From contig CM070903.1 of assembly GCA_036417435.1 (NCBI GenBank), forward strand, positions 82,391,501 through 82,455,500: a DNA stretch of 64,000 nucleotides, in the 5' to 3' direction. The DNA comes from Inia geoffrensis (lineage: Eukaryota; Chordata; Mammalia; Artiodactyla; Iniidae). Of this stretch, positions 1 to 14,204 are shown piece by piece. Below the pieces are notes generated by a model. The model was not told the origin of the DNA and ran no database searches. It worked only from the letters and a program-made list of their open reading frames with translations. Numbering within the stretch: the stretch's first letter is position 1; each line of letters starts with the position of its first letter. Both the position numbers and the translations under genes were made by a program.

Positions 1-156
1 CTATCGACTCCCAGGCCGTTTCATTCCTGCCCCCACCAATCACTCCACTCCCTTCTGCTTCCCTTTCCATTGCCAGCTCCTGCATTCCTTCTTCTCCTCT
101 CCCGCTCTCTCTCTTCACTTCTCTCTACTGACTTTTTCCTCTTTATCCCTTCTCAG
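1..156 (+). other. intron end upstream of exon w1
   Basis: This is a pyrimidine-rich intron tail leading to the acceptor TTCTCAG at 150-156. No start codon or earlier exon of the gene is visible here. Confidence 0.85.
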
Positions 157-322
157 CCTATTAGCTATGACGTCTTCAAGCTGTTCATGAGGGCGTACCT
201 GGAGGTGGACCTTCCACAGCCACTGAGCACACATCTCTTCCTGGCCTTCAGCCAGAAGCCCAGACAGGAGACCCCGGCCCACCCAAAGGAGGGGGCCAGC
301 AACAGCGAAGCCAGTGGCCCAG
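157..322 (+). CDS. DGKG: DGKG exon w1: recoverin-homology region end and linker start
   Basis: The exon is 166 nt: 55 codons (residues 1-55) plus one base shared with the next exon. It opens after a pyrimidine tract and AG, with codons for PISYDVFKLFMRAY, and continues through the conserved LEVDLPQPLSTHLFLAFSQKP. This is the end of the N-terminal recoverin-homology region of type I DGKs, which works with the EF hands in calcium-dependent activation. The last 15 or so residues (acidic, Ser/Gly/Pro rich) start a poorly conserved linker. The donor GTACAC is weak beyond GT. The open frame that runs on into the intron to 372 is not used; splicing to 902 restores the GAT codon. Confidence 0.95.
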
Positions 323-901
323 GTACACGGACCAGCATTCCCCAAGATGGAAGGGAGATTCTGCAGCTCTAAACCCACTTGCCACAGGTTCAGCCTGCAC
401 TCCTAGATGGTCCTCTGTGCCTGGTAACTTCCCTATGGGGAAGAGGGGGGAACAGAGACCAGGGGACCAAGACTCCTACCCTTTCAGGAAGCCCTGTCTG
501 ATGGATCCCTCAGTAAGGGAAATAAAAAGGGCATAATTCCTGCCACTCAGGATCAGAGGAGAGGATGGGGAGAAGAGGAGGCACAAACTAATGTATGGCA
601 GGGGCGGGTGGGCCTTCCACAAAAGCTGCCAGTCCCTGGAGAGCACATTCAGCTCTTGTGCCCAGGCTGGGACTAGCCTGGGAGAGTCACAGGAGGGGAA
701 GGGTGTGGTTACTGTCTTTCTGGAGTTTGGGCTATAATGGGGGAGACACTACCAACCCCAATAAGTGAGCATGAACCCAGCTGACACCAGAGACATGGGC
801 ATAACCCAAGTGATTCAGACTTTGTGGGAAAGTCTCCTACCTGCCTCTCTAAAAACCTAGAGGGCATGGGCTGGTCACTACCTCTTCTTTTTATTCCCCA
901 G
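323..901 (+). other. intron between w1 and w2
   Basis: This 579-bp intron looks unique, and I recognise no repeat. The acceptor is a pyrimidine tract ending TTCCCCAG at 894-901. Confidence 0.85.
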
Positions 902-964
902 ATTCCAACATACAGAATGCAGATAATGCTGCCAAAGCAGACGAGGCTTGTGCCCCCGACATGG
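902..964 (+). CDS. DGKG: DGKG exon w2: acidic linker
   Basis: This 63-nt exon encodes residues 56-76, beginning with a split GAT codon and reading DSNIQNADNAAKADEACAPDM, plus one leftover base. It is a hydrophilic Asn/Ala/Asp-rich linker between the recoverin-homology region and the EF hands, with no domain of its own. The human gamma protein, as I recall it, has nearly the same NIQNADNA-KADEACAPD stretch, which is strong support for gamma over alpha or beta. Phase 1 at both ends means its removal keeps frame. The donor GTAAGT at 965 is consensus. Confidence 0.93.
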
Positions 965-1464
965 GTAAGTCTTCGGGGGAGGAGTGGGCAGTACCCCCGT
1001 CCTTGGGGAAGGGGGAAAATCTAACCAGCAGCTTTGTCTCCGTGTAATTGTATGCCTTTGAGCAGATCTTGTCTGCCTCCACCTCTGGGGCCCCTGACAC
1101 TCAAATGTGTTGGGATTCTGAGGCTGGAGGAAGGTTCTTGCTTCATTTGTCCCAAAACAGGGCAGGTCAGGACTTCGGTCAGCTCATTAGATGCTTACTT
1201 CTGACGGGTCTGCCTAGCCAAAGAGGGGAAAAGGAGAAAGTGTACGGTGGGGGGAGGCGGGGCAGAGGAAGAGAGAGAGACAGAGAGTGTATGGGAAGAA
1301 ACGGCCGTAGGGCTGAGGTGGAGATGACGCTACCAGTGAATGGCTGAAGAGGGGGTTACGGAAAGAGGGTAAGGGTGTGCTCTGGTTGGTTTCCCACAAT
1401 ATTTACATGCACTTGTTTGAACAAGTTGAGAAGAGCAAGAGGAAGCCAGCTAATGTTGTTTTGA

Positions 1465-1610
1465 AGATCTATTTGCCAGGCACCTGCTTTATTGCATGTT
1501 TCACCTTAGCCTTTGTAACCATGCCACGTCACACACTGAGGAGCTGAGGCTGTAAGAGATTACATACCACTGTGCGAGCTGAGGAGCTAGGGATTCAATC
1601 CAGAATTGTC
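1465..1610 (-). repeat. MIR SINE fragment
   Basis: Degenerate reverse complement of the MIR core: a 'GCCAGGCACCTGCTTTAT' start followed by the GAGGAGCTGAGGCT and GGGATTCAATCC motifs typical of antisense MIR. Confidence 0.55.
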
Positions 1611-2009
1611 CATCCTCCAAGATGCTGCTCTTTCCTGCACCAAGATAGGAAGCAATGGTCTCTCTTGAGGTGCCTGGACTAAGGTTTGTCTCCACGTAAA
1701 GGCACCAATTTTGTTAGGTCCTAGTGGAGTGATTGAGGCTGCATTCCCAGTGGAGCCACCATCATGATGCCTGGCTGTCCATGCACCGTCTCTTGGGTCG
1801 TGACTGATGTGGAAGCTTCCCTGGCACATTTATCAATGGGAGGCCATTCCTCTGTTGACAGACTGTTGACAGGCACAGTCCCAAGTGCAGAAGCTCCTAG
1901 TAAAACTGGAAAGAGCAAAGATTATCCTCCTTGACCTCTGTTCTAAGATATAGCACAAATTTCCTGGACACTGTCAACCTAAGCTGGACACTCTTAACCA
2001 ATAAGCATA

Positions 2010-2255
2010 TTGGTTAAGAATCTGGACTTCAGAGACAGACTTCCTGGGTTTGACACCCAGCTCTGACAACACCTAGCTCTGAAACCTTCGGTATGTTTGA
2101 ACAATGTCTCTGTGTCTCGGTTTCCCCATCTGTAACATGAGATGACAGTAAGTGTTGATATGAAGGTTAAGTGAGTTACGTGTGTAAAATGCTTAGTATA
2201 GTGCCTGGAACAGAGTAAATGTTCAGTAAATATTAGCAATTATTATTCGGGCCAC
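2010..2255 (+). repeat. MIR SINE
   Basis: Nearly complete sense MIR. It has the tRNA-like head with GACTTCCTGGGTTTGACACC, the core with CGGTTTCCCCATCTGTAACA, and the tail GTGCCTGGAACAGAGTAAAT ending in TATTATT. It is an ancient mammalian SINE, inert as far as the sequence shows. Confidence 0.85.
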
Positions 2256-4144
2256 CCTCCAGAAGTACACCCTATTCTCAACTCATCATGTCTGCCAAGA
2301 TCTCCTTCAGTCTGCACCCTCAGTCTCCAGTTGTGTCAGATGGGCATCCTCTTCTCATGGAAGGACTCTCAGGGACTGTCTCCCTCCCAGGTTGCTCTTG
2401 GAGCTTCACATACAAAGACCCAGAGAGACAGACCTTATTTCCTTTGCATTATTGTTTGGAAAAGATTGATGCGCATTGGTGAATTCCAGCTCTTGGGATG
2501 TGCCCAGGGGATAAAGATGCAGTTTTCTTGTATCTTTCAATATATATTATATACATACATACACACATGGCAGAATAGGTAAGAGATAATACAACTGAAT
2601 GAGAACTAATTGTAACAGAGACTTAGGATGAGAGAATTTCTTTGAGTGGGTGCTAGATGTAGTTCTCATCTTTTTTCCAGTCATTGCCGAAAGGGCAACT
2701 AGAGGATTATAGAGTTTTCAGTGTGTAACTGAAAGACTGATGAGTTCAAAACTTCACTCTGAATGGAAAGCAGAACATGGTTGGGAAAGAATTGCCTCTG
2801 GACCATAAGCTCAGCAAAATCCAGACTTCTCATAGAGCTCCAGAAAGCAAGGATTAAGAGTATTGGTGCCTTCCTGAGGCCTTCAGGGACAGCAGCAGGG
2901 CAAGACTGTGCAAAGTATAGGCTCACCCACCCCTCTGCCCAGCATCTCACCCAGACGTGCTAGGTCTAGGGCCCCTTGGTCAAATGGATTAAAGTCATAA
3001 ATAAGCCTTAAATCTTATTTGGAATAGAGAGGGCGTTTTATGACATACATCATTCTCATGGTAGAAAGAAAAGTTTCAAACTGGAAGCTTTGAGATTATT
3101 CTAAACTCTCAGCAAAAAAAAAAAAAAAAATCAAAGAAAAGCATCTTTTTCTTTACCCAGATTCTTTACCAGAGATGTTCTTAGTCCAAGTATCTGGAAC
3201 GTCAAGAGGAACCTGAGAGAAGTTACACTTCATCCCCTGAGGTTCCAAATTGTCTGGGCAAGGTTTGTTTCAGTGACTGAAGTTTCCAAGGTACCAAACA
3301 AGGACTTAGTGGGGATCCTGTCATTATGTGATATTTGAGAAAAGATAATGAATGATGATAATAGGCCTTGGCTGTCTTGTTTGACCACCATGTTTATTTG
3401 CAATATCTGTATCATTTGGGGTCTCAGAACAACTTCCAGAGACTTGCTCCTGGAGAAGTGATTTGGCATGCACTGTTTTCCCATGCATGCAGCATATCAG
3501 TCTCCTGTGGTCCAGTCATGAAAGGGCAGTTATCTGACTGCTGGCCCAGGGAGGTGTACAGCATTTTTTCATTCTCTTTTGTAACTTCTGATGTTAAGTA
3601 GCAAATCCTTTTCCTGTTGGGCCACCTTCCATGAATGTCTTAATTAGATGCCCCTATTCACCAAAAACAAGAATGTAGGGACAGGTGGACACCACAGAGC
3701 AGGGCCTCTGCCAATAAGGAAGAGCCAAGTTCTGGAATCACCTTAGATCAGGCCATCTGTTGAAAATTCCGCCCTTTTCCTGTAAACTCTATTCTCATTT
3801 GATATGGCTGTTTGTGCCTATCAGATCAAGCTCCAAGCTCAGATCTAGAACAACCCACTTTAAGTTATTCATTCCCAGAGCCAGGTGGGGGCATGGTTGG
3901 GTCCATAAGCACAGCAGACAGGGGTTTCACTGAGTCCAGAGGTCGGCTCAGAGCCTTGAGCAACATGTCATTGTCAGGATATCAGCTCAGCAAGGGCTGA
4001 AATCACCCTTCCCCGAATGCCCATGAAAAGGTGGGATAAACAATGTGAACTTCATTCTTCTGGTTTTTATTTAGTTCCTCAGGCTGTTGAGATGGTTCAG
4101 CAGCTTGGACTGTTGGAGTCCCAAGGAAATTCCCTCCATTTTTT

Positions 4145-4255
4145 TTTATTATTTTTTTCCAGTTTTAAAAGTAACACGTTGTATCAATAAAAAATTTTCT
4201 GAAGAGTACAGAAAAAATAAAGAAACAACAAGATCACCTAAATCTACCAATGTGA

Positions 4256-4304
<49 letters not shown>

Positions 4305-4450
4305 TACATATGTATCCTTGTAGGGTTTTTTCCATAAAGTTTTTACAGAACTGGAATCAGACTGTATATATATAATTTTGGATCCAGCTTTGTTTTTCAC
4401 TTAGCATTATATTCACAAACATTATTCATGTCATTCAAAACTTTTGGTAA
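4145..4450. repeat. ancient interspersed repeat fragment with CA tract
   Basis: The wording (ACTGGAATCAGACTGTATAT, TTTCACTTAGCATTATATTC) resembles an old LINE-type 3' fragment that is common in mammals, with a related copy near 27.8-28.3 kb. I cannot assign the family with confidence. Confidence 0.45.
4257..4301. repeat. (CA)n microsatellite
   Basis: A perfect CA dinucleotide run of about 22 units sits inside the ancient repeat fragment and is likely length-polymorphic. Confidence 0.97.
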
Positions 4451-4590
4451 ACATCAATTTTAATGTAAGTCTGTTAACAGATGAAAAAACTGAGGTTGGG
4501 TGTGGGGAATAAGCCTTCTTGTGCAAGGTCACACACCATTTAGCACAAACCCAGTTTTCTGCCTCTAGCTTGGCACTCTTTCCACACAGC
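4440..4590 (-). repeat. MIR SINE fragment
   Basis: Antisense MIR wording: ACAGATGAAAAAACTGAGG, then CAAGGTCACACACC and an exon-like TCTGCCTCTAGCTTGGCACT tail. Confidence 0.6.
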
Positions 4591-4944
4591 CCAACTGAAA
4601 GGTAAGAAGTAATGCAGAGACTAAGAGAGAAGGTGGAACAAGTCAGCTCTGCCCAAGAACCCTCATTTAGAAGGGTATGTGATGTGGCACCTGGGCAAAA
4701 CCTCTGTGCTCTGGAAGAGGGTAGTCCCTGAGGGATGTGCTCGGATGGGTGTGGGTTAGGGGTATTTCACGTAAGGCAGCATGAGCAGGTAGGACACCAG
4801 TGGGACTGTGTGTCACTCAGTCCCTCCGGGCCCCAGCATTTCCACTGCTGGACTGAACAGTAGACCTCAGTGAGGACTAGAACAATGGCTCAAGATCCAG
4901 TCAAAGCTCTGGTAACCAAAGGATCTTTCGAAAAGGCTGTAATA

Positions 4945-7168
<2,224 letters not shown>

Positions 7169-8601
7169 TTGACAGTTTTGTTTTAAAACAGCTTTGTTGA
7201 GGTACAATTGGCATAAAATGAATTGTACATGTTTAAAATGTACAACTAGTAAGTTTTTATGTCTGTATACACCGATAAAATCAGCACCATATCAATATAA
7301 TGAAGATATTCATCAGCCTCAAAAGTTTCCTTTATCATCCCTTTCTCCCACCCTCCCTACCCACCCATCTCCATCTCCATACAGCCACTGATCTGCTTGT
7401 TGTCACTATAGGCCAGATTGCAGTTCCTAGATTTTATATGAATAGATGGATACAGTATGTACTCTTTTCCATGTGGCTTCTTTCACTCAGCATAATAATT
7501 TAAAAATTCATCCATGTTGTGTATCAGTAATTAACATATTTTTATTGCTGATTAGTATTTCAGTATACAGGTAGATATTCCACAATTTGTTTATCCCTTC
7601 ATGTACCAATGGACATTTGGGTTGTTTCCAGTTTTTGGCTATTAAAAATAAAATATGAACATTAGTATACAAATCTCTGTACGGACAACTTTCACTCCTT
7701 TTGGGTCAAGAACTAGAGGTAGAAATGTTTAGGAGTATTATGTTTCCTTAATGACTTGCCCTCTTTACCATTATGAAATGACTCGCTTTATCCCTGGTAA
7801 TATTCTTTGCTTTGAAATTTACTTTATTATAATTATATTCATAACTAATATAGCCATTCTGGTTAACTAGTGTTGCCATGGTATATCTTTTTTCATTGTT
7901 TTACTTTTAATGTATTTGTGTCTTTATATTTAAATTGACTTTCTTATATAGGAAGCGTGTGGTTGGGTTTTATTTTTTAATCCAATCTGACAATATCTGC
8001 CTTGTAGTTAGAGTTTTAGAACATTTACATTTACTGTGATAATTGTTATAGTTAGGTTTAAAACCACCATCGTGCTATTTGTTTTCTTTTTTCTATCTGT
8101 TCTTTTATTCCCTTTTGCTCTTTTTCTTCCTTCTTTTAAGTTAATTGAATTTTTTTATGATTTCACTTTATCTCCTTTCTTATCTCAGTTGTTTTAACTA
8201 TCACAGTCTACCTTCAAGTAGCAGAATTTCACTTTGCATATACTATAAGAAATTTACAACAACATACCTCCATTTCTCTTATCCAGGTCTTTGTGCTTTT
8301 TACTTCCACATTTTACTTCTACATGTTATAAACCACACAACATGTTATTATTGTCATAGATAACTATCTTTTTAAAAGATTTAATTAATAAGAAAAATAT
8401 TCTCTATATTTATCTATTTGTATTTATCAGTGCTCATCATTCTTGTGTATAAATCCAAGTTTCCAAATAGTGTAATTATAGTGAAAGGATTTCCTTTACC
8501 ATTTCTTGTAATGGAGCTCTATATGGTTTGTACATTTGAAAAATTCTTTATTTAGCCTTTTATTTCTAAAGATATTTCACTGATTAAAGAATTCTAGAGT
8601 C
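7169..8601 (-). mobile_element. old L1M retrotransposon, 3' segment (antisense), copy B part 1
   Basis: It starts with an L1M 3'-end motif in antisense (CTTTGTTGAGGTACAATTGG), distinct from the L1 before it, and continues leftover-coding AT-rich sequence to 8601. No long reverse frame survives, in keeping with great age. It resumes after two insertions, at 9037-9924 and 14205-14870. Confidence 0.75.
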
Positions 8602-9036
8602 TGTCATACAGAGTGAAGTAAGTCAGAAAGAGAAAAACAAATACCATATGCTAACACATATATATGGAATCTAAGGGAAAAAAACAAGGTCATGAAGAAC
8701 CTATGGGTAAGACGGGAATAAAGACACAGACCTACTAGAGAATGGACTTGAGGATATGGGGAGGGGGAAGGGTAAACTGTGACAAAGTGAGAGAGTGGCA
8801 TGGACATATATACAGTACCAAATGTAAAATAGATAGCTAGTGGGAAGCAGCTGCATGGCACAGGGAGATCACCTTCATGCTTTGTGACCACCTAGAGGGG
8901 TGGGATAGGGAGGGTGGGAGGGAAGAGATATGGGAACGTACGTATATGTATAACTGATTCACTTTGTTATAAAGCAGAAGCTAACACACCATTGTAAAGC
9001 AATTATACTCCAATGAAGATGTTAAAAAAAAAAATT
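8602..9036 (+). mobile_element. L1 3' end, 5'-truncated, + orientation (copy C)
   Basis: This is a roughly 430-bp L1 3' end in sense orientation. It starts at a GAAGTAAGTCAGAAAGAGAA motif, passes the 3' UTR and ends ATGTTAAAAAAAAAAA. Short matching flanks (GAATTCTAG before, AAATTCTAA after) are a candidate target-site duplication. It interrupts old L1 copy B and is the reverse complement of the 3' part of copy D, about 0.9 kb away. Confidence 0.87.
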
Positions 9037-9924
9037 CTAATTTGACAGTTTTTCTTTTTCTTTCAGTTCTTTAAAAATGTTGTTCCACTGGCTACTAGCA
9101 TACTTTGTTTCCAGTAAGAAAGCTATAATCATTCTTATCTGTGTTTCTCTCTATATCAGTTGTCTTTTTTCCTCTGGCCTCTTTTATGATTTTTATCACT
9201 GATTGTAATCAATTTGATTTTGGTGTTCCTTGGTATAATTTTATATATATTTCTTATGCTTGGGGTTCATTGAGCATCTTGTAGCTGAGGTTCCATAGTT
9301 TTTAGGAAATATCAACAAATTTGGGAAAATGTCAGCCATTATTTCTTTAATTTTTTCTTCTGCTCCTGACTGTCCTCTTCTTCAGGTATTCCAATTACAT
9401 GTTTATTTGACTACTTGAAGTTGTCCAACAGCTCACTGGTATGATACTCTTTTTTTCTTTTTTTTGTAGTCTTTTTGGATAGTTTCTGTAGTGATGCTTC
9501 AAATTCACTAATCTTTTCTTCTGCAATATCTAATCTGCTATTAATCCCACTCAGTATACTTGTAGTTTTAATTTAGCATATCATATCTAGACACTTGATG
9601 TGGGCATTTTTAAATATCTTTCATGTCTCTACTGAACATGTTCAGTCTTTCTTCCAGCTTCTTAGATATAGGGAATACAGTTATAATAACTATTTTAAAC
9701 GTTTTGTCTATTGTATCATCTCTGTCATTTCTGGATCCATTTCAGTTGATTTTTCTCCTTATTATTGTTCATATTTTCTTCTTTGCATACCTAGCAATAT
9801 TTTATTGAATGCCAAACTTTGAAAATTTTACATTGTTTGTACTAGATATTTTTGTATTCCTATAAATATTCCTGAGCTTCGTTTTGGGATACACTTAGGT
9901 TTACCTGGAAACAGTTTGACCTTT
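9037..9924 (-). mobile_element. old L1M, middle segment (antisense), copy B part 2
   Basis: Continuation of the old antisense L1M between two younger L1 insertions. The typical L1M 5'-region wording includes TCAGCCATTATTTCTTTAAT and GAATGCCAAACTTTGAAAAT. It breaks off at TTTACCTGGAAACAGTTTGA, and the next L1M words reappear at 14211 (GGGTCAAGCTTTTGTTAGG). Confidence 0.75.
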
Positions 9925-12900
9925 TTTTTTTTAACATCTTTACTGGAGTATAATTGCTTTACATTGTTGTGTTTGTTGCTGCCTTGTAACAGAGTGAATC
10001 AGCTATACGTATACATATATCCCCATATGCCCTCCCTATTGTGTCTCCCTCCCAACCTCCCTGTCCCACCCCTCTAGGTGTTCACAAAGCACCCGGCTGA
10101 TCTCCCTGTGCTATGCAGCTGTGTCCCACTAGCTATCTATTTTACGTTTGGTAGTGTATATATGTCCATGCCTCTCTCTCACTTTGTCACAGCTTACCCT
10201 TCCCCCTCCCCATATCCTCATGTCCATTCTCTAGTAGGACTGCATCTTTATTCCTGTCTTGCCCCTAGGTTCTTCATGACCTTTTTTTTTTTTTTTTTAA
10301 TTCCATATATATGTGTTAACATACGTTATTTGTTTTTCTCTTTCTGATTTACTCCACTCTGTATGACAGGCTCTAGGTCCATCCACATCACTACAAATAA
10401 CTCAATTTCATTTCTTTTTATGGCTGAGTAATATTCCATTGTATATATGTGCTGCATCTTCTTTATCCATTCATCTGTCCGTGGACACTTAGGTTGCTTC
10501 CATGTCCTGCCTATTGTAAATAGTGCTGCAATGAACATTGTGGTACGTGACTCTTTTTGAATTATGGTTTTCTCAGGGTATATGCCCAGTAGTGGGATTG
10601 TTGGGTCATATGGTAGTTCTATTTTTAGTTTTTTAAGGAACCTCCATACTGTTCTCCATAGTGGCTGTATCAATTTACATTCCCACCAACAGTGCAAGAG
10701 GGTTCCCTTTTCTCCACACCCTCCCCAGCATTTATTGTTTGTAGATTTTTTGATGATAGCTATTCTGACCAGTGTGAGGTGCTACCCCATTGTAGTTTTG
10801 ATTTGCATTTCTCTAATGATTAGTGATATGGAGTATCCTTTCATGTGTTTGTTGGTAATCTGTATATCTTCTTTGGAGAAATGCCTGTTTAGATCTTCTG
10901 CCCGTTTTTGGATTGGGTTGTTTGTTTTTTTGATATTGAGCTACATGAGCTGCTTGTATATTTTGGAGATTAATCCTTTGTCAGTTGCTTCATTTGCAAA
11001 TATTTTCTCCCATTCTAAGGGTTGTCTTTTCATCTTGTTTATGGTTTCCTTTGCTGTGCAAAAGCTTTGAAGTTTCATTACGTCCCATTTCTTTATTTTT
11101 GTTTTTATTTCCATTTCTCTAGGAGGTGGGTCAAAAAGGATCTTGCTGTGATTTATGTCATAGAGTGTTCTGCCTGTGTTTTCTTCTAAGAGTTTTATAG
11201 TGTCTGGCCTTACATTTAGGTCTTTAACCCATTTTGAGTTTATTTTTGTGTATGGTGTTAGGGAGTGTTCTGATTTCATTCTTTTAAATGTAGTTGTCCA
11301 GTTTTCCCATCACCACTTATTGAAGAGGCTGTTTTTTCTCCATTGTATATTCTTGCCTCCTTTATCAAAGATAAGGTGACCATATGTGTGTGGGCTTGTC
11401 TCTTGGCTTTCTCTCCTGTTCCATTGATCTATATTTCTGTTTTTGTGCCAGTGCCATACTGTCTTGATTACTGCAGCTTTGTAGTATAGTCTGAAGTTAG
11501 GGAACCTGATTCCTCCAGCTCCATTTTTCTTTCTCAATATTGCTTTGGCTATTCGGGGTCTTTTGTGTTTCTGTACAAATTGTGAACTTTTTTGTTCTAG
11601 TTCTGTGAAAAATGCCATTGGTAGTTTGATAGGGATTACATTGAATCTGTAGATTGCTTTGGGTAGTATAGTCATTTTCACAATGTTGATTCTTCCAATC
11701 CAACAACATGGTATATCTCTCTCCATCTGTTTGTATCACCTTTAATTTCTTTCATCAGTGTCTTATAGTTTTCTCCATACATGTCTTTTGTCTCCTCAGG
11801 TAGGTTTAATTCCTAGGTATTTTATTCTTTTTGTTGCAGTGGTAAATGGGAGTGTTTCCTTAATTTCTCTTTCAGATTTTTCGTCATTAGTGTATAGGAA
11901 TGCAAGAGATTTCTGTGCATTACTTTTGTGTCCTGCTACTTTACCAAATTCATTGATTAGCTCTAGTAGTTTTCTAGTAGCGTCTTTAGAATTCTCTATG
12001 TATAGTATCATGTCATCTGCAAACAGTGACAGCTTTACTTCTTTTCCGATTTGGATTCCTTTTATTTCCTTTTCTTCTCTGATTGCCATGGCTAGGACTT
12101 CCAAAACAATGTTGAATAATAGTGGTGAGAGTGGGCAGCCTTATCTTGTTCCTGATCTTAGTGGAAATGGTTTCAGTTTTTCACCACTGAGAATGATGTT
12201 TCCTGTGGGTTTGTCATATATGGCCTTTATTATGTTGAGGGAAGTTCCCTGTATGCCTACTTTCTGGAGAGGTTTTATCATAAATTGGTGTTGAATTTTG
12301 TCGAAAGATTTTTCTGCATCTAGTGAGATGATCATATGGTTTTTATTCTTTAATTTGTTAATAGGGTGTATCACATTGATTTGTGTATATTGAAGAATCC
12401 TCGCATTCCTGGAATAAACCCCACTTGATCATGGTGTATGACCCTTTTAATGTGCTGTTGGATTCTGTTTGCTAGTATTTTGTTGAGGATTTTTGCATCT
12501 ATGTTCATCAGTGATATTGGCCTGTAGTTTTCTTTTTTTGTGATACCTTTGTTTGGTTTTGGTATCAGGGTGATGGTGGCCTCATAGAATGAGTTTGGGA
12601 GTGTTCCTCCCTCTGCTCTATTTTGGAAGAGTTTGAGAAGGATAGGTGTTAGCTCTTCTCTAAATGTTTGATAGAATTCACCTGTGAAGCCATCTGGTCC
12701 TGGGCTTTTGTTCATTGGAAGATTTTTAATCACAGTTTCAATTTCAGTGCTTGTGATTGGTCTGTTTATATTTTCTTTTTTTCCCGGTTCAGTCTCTGAA
12801 GGTTGTGCTTTTCTAAGAATTTGTCTATTTCTTCTAGGTTGTCCATTTTATTGGCATAGAGTTGCTTGTAGTAATCCCTCATGATCCTTTGTATTTCTGC

Positions 12901-14204
12901 AGTGTCAGTTGTTACTTCTCCTTTTTCATTTCAAATTCTGTTGATTTGAGTCTTCACCCTTTTATTCTTGATAAGCCTGGCTAATGGTTTATCAATTTGT
13001 TTATCTTCTCAAAGAACCTCCTTTTAGTTTTATTGATCTTTGCTATTGTTTCCTTCATTTCTTTTTCATTTATTTCTGATCTGATCTTTATGATTTCTTT
13101 CCTTCTGCTAACTTTGGGGGGTTTTTGATCTTTTTTCTCTAATCGCTTTAGGTGTAAGGTTAGGTTGTTTACTTGAGATTTTTCTTGTTTCTTGAGGCAG
13201 GATTGTATTGCTATAAACTTCCCTCTTAGAACTGCTTTTGCTGCACCCCATACGTTTTGGGCCATCATGTTTTCATTGTCATTTGTTTCGAGGTATTTTT
13301 TGATTTCCTCTTTGATTTCTTCAGTGATCTCTTGGTTACTTAGTAGCATATTGTTTAACCTCCATGTGTTTGTATTTTTTACCGTTTTTTTTCCTGTAAT
13401 TTATATCTAATCTCATAGTGTTGTGGTCAGAAAAGATACTTGATACGATTTCAATTTTCTTAAATTTATCATGGCTTGATTTGTGATCCAAGATATGATC
13501 TATCCTGTAGGATGTTCCATGAGCACTTGAGAAGAAAGTATATTCTGTTGTTTTTGGATGGAATGTCCTATAAATATCAATTAAGTCCATCTTGTTTAAT
13601 GTACCATTTAAAGCTGTGTTTTCTTATTTATTTTCATCTTGGTTGATCTGTCCATTGGTAAAAGTGGTGTGTTAAAGTCCCCTAATATGATTGTGTTACT
13701 GTCGATTTCCCCTTTTATGGCTGTTAGCATTTGCCTTATATGTTGAGGTGCTCCTATGTTGGGTTCATAAATATTTACAATTGTTATATCTTCTTCTTGG
13801 ATTGATCCCTTGATCGTTATGTAGTGTCCTTCTTTTTCTCTTGTAATAGGCTTTATTTTAAAGTCTATTCTCTCTGATATGAGAATTGCTACTCCAGCTT
13901 TCTTTTGATTTCCATTTGCATGGAATATCTTTTTCCATCCCTTCACTTTCAGTCTATATGTGTCCCTAGGTCTCTTGTAGACGGCATATATACGGGTCTT
14001 GCTTTTGTATACATTCAGCCAGTCTGTGTCTTTTGGTTGGAGCATTTAATCCATTTCATTTAAGGTAATTATCAATATGTTCCTATTACCATTTTCTTAA
14101 TTGTTTTGGGTTTGTTATTGTAGGTCTTTTCCTTCTCTTCTGTTTCCTGCCTAGAGGAGTTCCTTTAGCATTTGTTGTAAAGCTGGTTTGGTGGTAAGTT
14201 GACA
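9925..14204 (-). mobile_element. 4.3-kb antisense L1 retrotransposon, copy D
   Basis: Its 3' end starts at a T tract (9921-9932) and the 3' UTR runs to about 10330. ORF2 follows on the reverse strand in broken frames from about 10330 to 14045: C-terminal Cys/Trp segment, RT with an intact FADD motif (12104-11796), RT N-terminal part with [12 protein letters not shown] (12733-12371), and endonuclease with GDFNTPL (14045-13608). At least eight frame breaks make it non-coding. It is truncated near the start of ORF2, with about 150 bp more of upstream L1 sequence. Flanking AGTTTGACCTTTT (9913-9925) and AAGTTGACATTTT (14196-14208) fit an aged target-site duplication inside old L1 copy B. Confidence 0.9.

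Noticed and set aside
70..372. 100-codon open frame at the window start
   Set aside because: Only 157-322 is exon. The first Met is in the intron, the frame enters the exon by chance, and the tail after 322 is intronic.
10564..11070. 168-codon + strand frame
   Set aside because: Also the reverse strand of L1 ORF2.
11758..12294. 178-codon + strand frame, the longest in the window
   Set aside because: It is the antisense of L1 ORF2 in copy D; hydrophobic Ser/Phe/Leu composition is the usual reverse-strand artefact.
10326..14045. Many reverse-strand frames, up to 145 codons, with reverse transcriptase and endonuclease similarity
   Set aside because: They are broken pieces of one dead L1 ORF2 (copy D) and not separate genes.
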